Shown: positions 57,994 to 64,000 of the stretch, one piece after another | Layout: the number at the start of each line of letters is the position of its first letter | Position numbering within the stretch: the stretch's first letter is position 1 | DNA from: VAXT01 sp963698015 | GTDB lineage: Bacteria; Actinomycetota; Thermoleophilia; Gaiellales; Gaiellaceae | Length of the DNA stretch: 64,000 bases | Reading direction: 5' to 3' | NCBI GenBank assembly: GCA_963698015.1 | Contig: OY969109.1 | Coordinates: forward strand, 620,001-684,000 | Program-made: the position numbers and the translations under genes | The notes under the pieces: model-generated | The model's database searches: none | Seen by the model: only the letters and a program-made list of their open reading frames with translations | Told to the model about the DNA's origin: nothing

Positions 57994-59604
57994 GTGGCTC
58001 TCACGAACGCTGAGATCGCCGACCGGCTCGAGTCGCTCGCCGCGCTGCTCGACCTGACCGGGTCGAGCCCGTACGCGCCGCGTGCATACCGGCGCGCGGC
58101 GGAGACGATCCGCGAGACGCCGGCGCCGATTCCCAAGCTTGTCCGCACCGGTCGGGTGCGCGAGCTACGCGGGATCGGGCCTGGGATCGAGTCGCGGCTG
58201 CGGGAGCTCGTCGAGACGGGAGGGCTCGCGGAGCTGGACGAGCTGAAGGGCGAGGTCTCGCCGGAGCTCGTCGGTCTCGGGCGGCTGCTCGGGTTCGGCC
58301 CGCAGCGCGCGGCGGAGATCGGGCAGGCGCTCGGGGTGCGGACGGTCGACGAGTTTCGCGCGGCCGCGGCGGAAGGACGGTTGCGGCAGGTGCCCGGGAT
58401 CGGGCCGAAGACCGAGGCGAAGCTTCTCGCCGCCCTGGCCCGCGGAGAGCGGCCTCGGCCCAGGCGCGGTCTGCTCCTCGACCGGGCCCTCGCCCTGAGC
58501 GAGGGCATCGCCGAGTCGCTCGGGGGCGAGGTCGCGGGCGATCCGCGGCGCCGGCGGGACGCGAGCGAGGTGTTCGCGGTCGTCTGCTCCGCTTCGAAGC
58601 CGGAGCCGCTACTGGCGCGGTTCGAGCAGCTGCCGCAGATCGTCTCGATCGTCGAGCGGGCGAAGCGGCGTGCGATCGGGGTGACGGTCGAGGGCGTTCC
58701 GGTCGAGCTCGTCGTCGCGGAGCAGCGGCGCTTCGGGACCGAACTCGTCCGGGCGACCGGGTCGGCGGAGTACGTCGATGAGGTGGAACCGCTGCCGGAC
58801 GGTCGTGATGAGGAGAGCGTCTATCGGGCGCTGGGGATTCCCTTCTGCCCGCCCGAGCTTCGCGAGGCGCCGTTTCGCGGGCAGCCGCCGGAGCTCGTCT
58901 CGCTCGCCGACGTCAGGGGCGACCTGCACGTCCACACCGGCTGGTCGGACGGCAGGGCGACGGTGCTGGAGATGGGCGAGGCCGCGCGCGGGTTGGGCTA
59001 CGAGTACCTCGCGATCTGCGACCACACGCGGAACGTGCGGGTCGTGCCGGGGCTGGACGCGGACGACGTGCGCCGCCAGGGCGAGGAGATCGCGGCTGCG
59101 AACGAGCGGCTGGCGCCGTTCCGGATCCTGCGCGGGATCGAGTGCGACATCCTGCCCGCCGGGTCGCTCGACCTCCCTGATGACGTGCTGGCGGAGCTCG
59201 ACTGGGTGCAGGCGAGCGTGCATGCGGGTCAGCGTGCGCCACGGGACGAGATCACGAAGCGGACGGTCGAGGCCATGCGCCACCCGGCCGTGCGCTGCCT
59301 GAGCCATCCGACCGGGCGGATGATCAACCACCGGCCCGAGAACGCGGTCGACCTGGAGCAGGTGTTCGAGGTCGCGCTCGAGACGGGTGTTGCGGTCGAG
59401 GTGAACGGGCTGGCCAACCGGCTCGACCTGCGCGACGCCCACGTTCGCGCGGCGATCGAGGCGGGCGTGCCGGTTGTGTGCTCGACGGACGCCCACTCGG
59501 TGCGCGGGCTCGGGAACATGCAGCTGGCGATCGCAACGGCGCGCCGCGGCTGGGCGACGACGGCGGACGTCGTGAACACCCGCCCTCTGTCCGAACTGGC
59601 CTAG
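57994..59604 (+). CDS. polX: PolX-like protein: HhH and degenerate polymerase X domain plus intact PHP domain
   Basis: 536 residues from a GTG. N-terminal helix-hairpin-helix motifs (AEIADRLESLAALLDLTGSS, RELRGIGPGIESRLRELVET, RQVPGIGPKTEAKLLAAL). The polymerase region RRRRDASEVFAVVCSASKPE lacks the GS and D-x-D metal-binding residues of active PolX (RRxxxxxGDxD), so nucleotide transfer is unlikely. The PHP phosphoesterase domain (308 on) is complete: GDLHVHTGWSDGRATVLEMG, ICDHTRNVRVVPGLD, GIECDIL, ASVHAGQ, VVCSTDAHSVRGLGNMQL. It is thus probably a nuclease for DNA repair, with the polymerase fold used for binding. Confidence 0.88.
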   Translation: MALTNAEIADRLESLAALLDLTGSSPYAPRAYRRAAETIRETPAPIPKLVRTGRVRELRGIGPGIESRLRELVETGGLAELDELKGEVSPELVGLGRLLGFGPQRAAEIGQALGVRTVDEFRAAAAEGRLRQVPGIGPKTEAKLLAALARGERPRPRRGLLLDRALALSEGIAESLGGEVAGDPRRRRDASEVFAVVCSASKPEPLLARFEQLPQIVSIVERAKRRAIGVTVEGVPVELVVAEQRRFGTELVRATGSAEYVDEVEPLPDGRDEESVYRALGIPFCPPELREAPFRGQPPELVSLADVRGDLHVHTGWSDGRATVLEMGEAARGLGYEYLAICDHTRNVRVVPGLDADDVRRQGEEIAAANERLAPFRILRGIECDILPAGSLDLPDDVLAELDWVQASVHAGQRAPRDEITKRTVEAMRHPAVRCLSHPTGRMINHRPENAVDLEQVFEVALETGVAVEVNGLANRLDLRDAHVRAAIEAGVPVVCSTDAHSVRGLGNMQLAIATARRGWATTADVVNTRPLSELA

Positions 59605-59609
59605 TCCCC

Positions 59610-59621
59610 GACCCCGGGGTC
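59610..59621. terminator. Palindrome after polX
   Basis: Perfect 12-bp palindrome GACCCCGGGGTC, 6 nt after the polX stop, in the gap to the convergent small gene (stop at 59705). Intrinsic-terminator role inferred. Confidence 0.5.
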
Positions 59622-59704
59622 CGGCCGCGGGCCTCCCTCCGGTCAGGACCCTATCGGCGAAACTCGGGCGTGTCTGTGCCGGCTCCGTGCCGGGAGTGGA
59701 ACTC

Positions 59705-59980
59705 CTATGCGTTCGCGCCCGGGCCAGTGCTCGACCACTCGCGCACCTCGTACCAGTGCGTGTCCCGCAGCGCCTCGGCCACCTGCGGGTCTGTGTGCTG
59801 GGCGTAGAACACGTTCTTGTCCAGGTCGGCGCAGATCGCGACCGCGCCCATCGGAAAGTCACCGAGCTGCACGAGCGCGTCGGCCGGCAGCCGCGCCTCC
59901 GCGACCGTGTAGTGCTTGAACTGCAGGTCCGGCGCGATCTCGGTCAGCTGGGGCCAGTCGGGGCACGTCCGCGAGCTCAT
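59705..59980 (-). CDS. Small protein of unknown function downstream of the exporter ATPase
   Basis: 91 residues, MSSRTCPDWPQLTEIAPDLQ, then FPMGAVAICADLDKNVFYAQ and DPQVAEALRDTHWYEVREW. No membrane segment. The ATG overlaps the ATPase stop (ATGA), so it is the last gene of the wzm-hemE-hemH-wzt operon. No family is recognised; the segment AICADLDKNVFYAQ could be an insulated acidic beta-strand core. Confidence 0.65.
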   Translation of the reverse strand: MSSRTCPDWPQLTEIAPDLQFKHYTVAEARLPADALVQLGDFPMGAVAICADLDKNVFYAQHTDPQVAEALRDTHWYEVREWSSTGPGANA

Positions 59981-61196
59981 CCCGCCTCCACCCTGCGGCC
60001 CGCGTCGGCCAGACTCCACGCGCCGTCGAGCAGCACCGCCCCGCGGGCGTGGTCGGACGACTGGACGTCGAAGCGCACCGCGCCGTCGACCCGGTGGTAC
60101 TGCCGAGTCCCGGCAGCATCCGTCAACGCGACGCTGACCTGGAACTCGCCCTCTCCGAGCGGCAGCTTCTCGAGCAAAAAGCGCAGCTCGCGCTCTCCCG
60201 GCGCCCCGTCCCAGCCGAGCTCGCCCACGTCCTGACGATCGGCGCCGAGGAGCGAGCCGTCGCCGTCCCGCACTTCGAGCGACAGCACCGGGGCGTCGAC
60301 GGCACGCTCGACCGACGAGCTGCAGCACGATCGTCACCGGCTCACCCGAGACGAAGTGCACACGCGGCTCCCCGTCGGCCCCGAGCAGCTGCACGGTCCC
60401 GACGCGAACCTCGCCGCTCCCCCACTCGCGCAGGCCCGCGCCGACCTCCTCGGGATTCTCCTCGAGCGCAAGCGACTGGTGGTACCGGGCGATCGCCTCC
60501 GAAGCCGGCCCGTCGTACTCGACCTCGCCCTTCGCCAGCAGGATCGCACGCTCGCAGAGCCGCTCCACCGCGGGCGCCGAGTGCGAGACGAAGCAGACGG
60601 TCCCGCCGCGCTCCTTGAAGTCGAGGATCTTCCCGATGCACTTGCGCTGGAACGCCTCGTCGCCGACCGCGAACACCTCGTCGAGCAGCAGGATGTCCGC
60701 GTCCACGTGCACCGCGATCGCGAACCCGAGCCGCATGTGCATCCCCGACGAGTACGTGCGCACCGGCAGGTCGATGAAGCTCTCGAGCTCGGCGAACGAG
60801 ATGATCTCCTCGAGCCGGTCGCGCACGTAGCGGCGCTTGAGCCCGTAGATCGAGCCGCTGAGAAAGATGTTCTCGCGGCCCGTGAAGTCCGGGTGGAAGC
60901 CTGCGCCGAGCTCGAGCAGCGAGCCGACCGTGCCGCCGACCTCGAGCTGCCCGGTCGTGGGCGCGAAGATGCCCGCGATCAGCCGCAGCAGCGTCGTCTT
61001 GCCGGAGCCGTTCCGCCCCACGAAGCCGATCGACTCGCCCGGCTCGGCATCGAACGAGACGCCGCGCAGCGCCCAGAACTCCTCGGTGCGCCGCATCTCC
61101 GGGCGCAGGATCGCCTCCTTCAGCGTCAGGTTGCGGTGCTTGTTGACGCGGAAGCGGCGGCCCACGTCCTCGGACGGAAATCTGGCCTCGTTGCAT
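59977..61196 (-). CDS. wzt: ABC-2 polysaccharide exporter ATPase (Wzt/TagH-type), two frameshifts
   Basis: About 406 residues when repaired. ATG at 61196 gives MQRGQISV, and a one-base shift near 61173 joins EDVGRRFRVNKHRNLTLKEA. The ATPase: Walker A IGFVGRNGSGKTTLLRL, signature TYSSGMHMRLGFAIAVH, Walker B DILLLDEVFAVGDEAFQRK and VCFVSHSAPAVERLCE. A second shift near 60310 leads into a Wzt_C-type C-terminal beta domain (VLSLEVRDGDGSLLGADRQD, GEGEFQVSVALTD, LDGAWSLADAGRRVEAG) for polymer recognition. Exports lipid-linked polysaccharide across the cytoplasmic membrane with the permease at 63 kb. The hemH stop overlaps its ATG (TGATG). Confidence 0.85.
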
Positions 61197-62069
61197 CACG
61201 CCGAGGGTACTGAAACGGTCTCGCGAACCAGCTCCGCCAGTCCGCGCACGAAGGCGGGGTCGTCGTTCAGCGACTCGATGCGGTCGAGCTCGAGGCCCAG
61301 CTCGGCCGCGCGCTCCCGCGCCTCGACGTCGATGTCCCAGAGGATCTCGAGGTGGTCGCTGACGAAGCCGATCGGGCAGACGAGCACCCGCTCGACGCCG
61401 CGCGCGTGGAGGCCGTCGAGCTCCTCGAGGATGTCCGGGCCCGAGCCACGGCTCGCCGGTCGCGCTCGCGCTCTGGAAGGCGAACGACCACGAGTCGAGG
61501 TCCGCCCGCTCCGCGATCAGCCCCGACGTCTCGAGCAGCTGGTCGCGATACGGGTCGTCCATGTCGAGGATCCTGGCCGGAAGGCTGTGCGCCGTGAAGA
61601 CGACGTGCGCGTCGGTCCCGCGCACGCGGTCGGCGAGCACGGCGAGGTACGGCTCGTGCACGTGCCAGCTCTCGACGAAGCGCAACCCGGCGCGCCCGTC
61701 GAGCGCGTCCTCGAGCCGCTCGCGGTAGCCGTCGATGGACAGCGTCGAGTAGTGCGGCGCGAGCACGAGGCCGACGATCGCGTCGGCGCCGCCCTCGACC
61801 GCGCGGTCGACGGCCTCGGCGATCCTCGGCGTCCAGTGCTTCATGCCCGCGTAGACCGGGAAGCCGAGCTCGCGCTCCAGCCCTGCGCGCGTCCCCTCGG
61901 TCACGTCGTCGAGCGGCGAGCGCCCGCCGATCCGCCGGTAGCGCTCCGTGAGCTCCTCGACCGCCTCGTCGGACACCGGCCGGCCCGCGCGGATGTCCTC
62001 GAGATACGGCCGGATGTCCGCGAGGTCGGACGGGCTCCCGTAGGCCATCAGCACGACCGCCGGCTTCAT
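61196..62069 (-). CDS. hemH: Ferrochelatase-type enzyme, one frameshift
   Basis: About 291 residues. KPAVVLMAYGSPSDLADI, RYRRIGGRSPLDDVTEGTR, VGLVLAPHYSTLSIDGYRER and the active-site VFTAHSLPARILDMDDPY are in one frame. An extra C in a run near 61441-61446 (cgggccc) shifts the end into RVLVCPIGFVSDHLEILWD, whose Glu is the second catalytic residue. This is the actinobacterial ferrochelatase family, which usually works on coproporphyrin III (CpfC) rather than protoporphyrin. ATG overlaps the hemE stop (ATGA) and its stop overlaps the wzt start (TGATG). Confidence 0.9.
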
Positions 62070-63086
62070 GCGGCCGTCCGTTCGTGGACGAGCTCGACGA
62101 TGCGCTTGAGATCGGCCGGATCCGTGTCCGGCAGCACGCCGTGGCCGAGGTTGAAGATGTGGCCGGGACGTCCGCCGGCCGCCTCGAGGATCGCCGATCG
62201 CCGCCGACTCGACGCGCGCGAAGGGCCCGAGCAGCAGCGCGGGATCGAGGTTCCCCTGCACGCCGCGATCGCCGCCGACCCGCTCCCACCCCTCGTCGAG
62301 CCGGACGCGCCAGTCGAGGCCGATCACGTCGCCCCCGGTCTCGGCCATCGTCTCGAGCAGGTGCGCGGTGCCGGTTCCGAAGTGGATCGTCGGCACGTCG
62401 ACGGCGTCGAGGATTCGTTTCGAATACGGCGCGACGAACTCCTCGTAGTCGTCGCGGGAGAGGGCGCCGACCCAGGAGTCGAAGAGCTGAACCGCATCCG
62501 CGCCCGCCTCGACGGTCGCGCGCAGATAGGCCTCCGAGGTCACGGCGAGCTTCTCGCACAGCGCGTGCCAGACCTCGGGCGAGCCGTACATGCAGCGCTT
62601 CGTGACCGAGAACTCACGCGTCGGCCTGCCCTCGACGAGGTAGCCCGCGACCGTGAACGGGCCGCCGCAGAAGCCGACGAGCGCCTGCTCGGGAGCGAGC
62701 GCGGCGCGCACGAGCCGCACCGCGTCGAGGATGAACGGCACGGCCTCTTCCGGGTCGGGCACACGCAGGCGCTCCACGTCCGCCATCGTCCGCACCGGCT
62801 CCGCGACGACCGGCCCCACGCCCTCGACGAGATCGACGTCGATGCCCATCCCGAGGATCGGAAGCATGATGTCCGCGAACATCACCGCCGCGTCGACGCC
62901 GTGCGCGCGCACCGGCTCGAGCGTGACCTCCGCGCAGAGCTCCGGCTGGCGGCAGACCTCGAACAGCGTGTGCCGCTTCCGGATCTCGCGGTAGCCGGGC
63001 AGCGACCGCCCGGCCTGGCGCATGAACCAGACCGGCGTCCGCTCGACGGGCTCCTGGCGAGCCGTTCTGACCAGCAACGGTGTCAT
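62066..63086 (-). CDS. hemE: Uroporphyrinogen III decarboxylase, one frameshift
   Basis: About 339 residues. Signature WFMRQAGRSLPGYREIRKRH (substrate-binding Arg/Gln), MFADIMLPILGMGIDVDLVE, VGFCGGPFTVAGYLVEG, ADAVQLFDSWVGALSRDDYE and IHFGTGTAHLLETMAETGGD. The end is shifted near 62195-62205: the last part reads AAGGRPGHIFNLGHGVLPDT then KRIVELVHERTAA in another frame. It decarboxylates uroporphyrinogen III to coproporphyrinogen III. The ATG overlaps the upstream permease stop (TAATG), so it is coupled to an exporter gene. Confidence 0.92.
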
Positions 63087-63883
63087 TACAACTGGGCGGC
63101 GAGCTGGTCGTCGATGCGGCGGAAGAGGAGCGACGCGACGGCCAGCGCGGCGATTGCGACGCCGAATGCGTAGACCACGTCGCTGAGGTGCGGCCAGACG
63201 CCGAAGAAGAGCGGATCGCGAATCGCCGTGACGATCGGCGCGACCGGGTTCCCGTAGTAGAGGACGTCGGCCAGCTTCGGGTGGTCCGAGATGCCCGGCA
63301 TCTCGCCGAAGGGATAGAAGATCGGCGTGAGGATGAACCACGGGCAGGAGCACCGTGGCGATCAGGTGCTCGATGTCACGGAAGAGGACCGTCGACGACG
63401 CGAGGACGATCGCGAAGCCGGTGACGAGCGCGGTCAGCGGGATGAAGAGCGGCAGCGCCGCCCAGAACGTCGTTCGCGTCGCCGGGATGACCAGCAGGTT
63501 GAGCGGCAGGACGATCGCGAGCATGACGAGCATCGTCACGAGGTTCGTCGCGACGACGGAGACCGGCAGCAGCTGCCGCGGCAGGCGCACCTGCTTCACG
63601 AGGCTCGCCTGCCCGAGCAGGCTCGAGCACGACATCTGGATCGCGGACTGGAAGAAGACCCAGACGACCAGGCCGGTGAGCAGGAACAGCGGGTAGTGGC
63701 CGACGGTGACCGCGCGGACGATCACCGAGAAGATCAGCCAGTACGCGAGCATCGAGCATGATCGGGTTGATCAGCGTCCACGCGAGACCGAGCGCCGAGC
63801 CGCGGTACTTGACGCGGATCTCGCGGCGAAAAAGGTTCAGGAACAGCTCGCGGTACTTGAAGAGGTCGGTGTAGACGCGCCAC
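63086..63883 (-). CDS. wzm: ABC-2 polysaccharide exporter permease (Wzm-like), frameshifted
   Basis: About 265 residues. The start is uncertain: TAGACT (plus-strand AGTCTA at 63890-63895) stands 6 nt before a GTG at 63883, but that GTG needs one added base to enter YTDLFKYRELFLNLF; a TTG at 63903 is the only in-frame alternative. The body follows RREIRVKYRGSALGLAWTLI, then after a shift near 63750 MLAYWLIFSVIVRAVTVGHY and VFFQSAIQMSCSSLLGQASL, then a second shift near 63340 to KLADVLYYGNPVAPIVTAIR and LAVASLLFRRIDDQLAAQL. Six helices in all. No further gene is seen between 63904 and 64000. Confidence 0.85.
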
Positions 63884-63889
63884 CGGGCC

Positions 63890-63895
63890 AGTCTA
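63890..63895 (-). promoter_or_regulatory. Leaderless-type -10 box of the exporter-heme operon
   Basis: AGTCTA on the plus strand reads TAGACT on the minus strand, 6 nt before a GTG at 63883. It matches the TANNNT-N6 pattern seen at nine other starts in the window. Confidence 0.45.
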
Positions 63896-64000
63896 CGCCG
63901 CAATATCCTGTGGCCCCATGGCGAGGAAGCCGCGTTGACGCCCCGTCCTGAAGGGAGCTCCGGGAGGCTGCCGAGCCTCGGCCAGGATCATGCGACCGGC

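Noticed and set aside
59977..63903. hemE, hemH, wzt and wzm as true pseudogenes
   Set aside because: Each is restored by single-base changes to a full-length, motif-complete protein, and haem synthesis genes are unlikely to be decayed; sequence error is more probable.
1..64000. CRISPR arrays, insertion sequences, transposases, integrases, rRNA and tRNA genes
   Set aside because: No regularly spaced repeats, transposase or integrase motifs, or ribosomal/tRNA sequence were found while reading both strands.

Overview
The window is a G+C-rich (about 70% by eye), gene-dense bacterial chromosome segment. It probably comes from an uncultured actinobacterium, most likely class Thermoleophilia (Gaiellales or Solirubrobacterales-like). 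This placement is inferred from gene content and style: a B12-dependent ribonucleotide reductase, LytR_C, DUF5808, CBU_0592-like and 2TM small proteins, many GTG/TTG starts, pervasive 1-4 nt start/stop overlaps (GTGA, ATGA, TTGA, TGATG, TAATG) and many leaderless-type promoters (TANNNT exactly 6 nt before the start codon). No rRNA, tRNA, CRISPR array or insertion sequence was seen. Several conserved genes carry single-base frameshifts (mmsA, nrdJ, hemE, hemH, both subunits of a polysaccharide ABC exporter). Most look like assembly or read errors rather than decay, and they concentrate near the right end of the window.

Layout. 0-3.6 kb: an MmsA-type aldehyde dehydrogenase fragment diverges from a putative lipoprotein gene coupled to a class III aminotransferase, followed by a lipoprotein hydrolase. 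3.6-6.7 kb: holB and tmk diverge from a sugar-nucleotide epimerase and a LytR_C protein. 6.7-11 kb: two polytopic envelope-polysaccharide proteins (GT-C-like and O-antigen ligase-like) and a secreted protein. 11.1-14.05 kb: nrdJ with a tandemly duplicated 3' tail. 14.2-19.0 kb: an accessory island of less G+C-rich, mostly unknown genes: a two-gene winged-helix/HEPN-like module, an RNase HI with an overlapping unknown gene, an Mrr_N-type DNA-binding protein with a repeat-rich operator, and an HNH endonuclease. Its right edge runs into the 3' end of a serine-hydrolase gene.

19-30 kb: phosphoesterase, RidA, a multicopper oxidase carrying inserted metal-binding modules, a CPBP protease, an acetamidase/formamidase group, tandem Gfo/Idh/MocA oxidoreductases, a glycosyltransferase and an RmlC-like epimerase. 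30.9-40.6 kb: ten tightly packed genes on the minus strand: three tandem EHN epoxide hydrolases, BI-1, cupin, site-2 protease with CBS domains, two alpha/beta hydrolases, a DipZ-type redoxin and an orphan PstS. This looks like one stress or detoxification transcription unit.

40.7-51.7 kb: small membrane proteins, a methyltransferase, an M28 peptidase, a YjdI-CDGSH protein coupled to a glutaredoxin-GNAT fusion, a flavin monooxygenase, a LuxR-type regulator, a flavin reductase, a GNAT enzyme, a SemiSWEET and a flippase-like protein. 51.75-57.4 kb: a four-gene coupled operon of MFS transporter, PLP decarboxylase fused to a cyclic-nucleotide-binding domain, MFS transporter fused to the same kind of domain, and an agmatinase-type ureohydrolase. 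This is the best candidate for an effector-gated amine production, export and breakdown system. 57.4-59.6 kb: an MBL-like protein and a polymerase-dead PolX. 59.7-63.9 kb: a polysaccharide ABC exporter whose permease and ATPase genes are separated by, and translationally coupled to, hemE and hemH.
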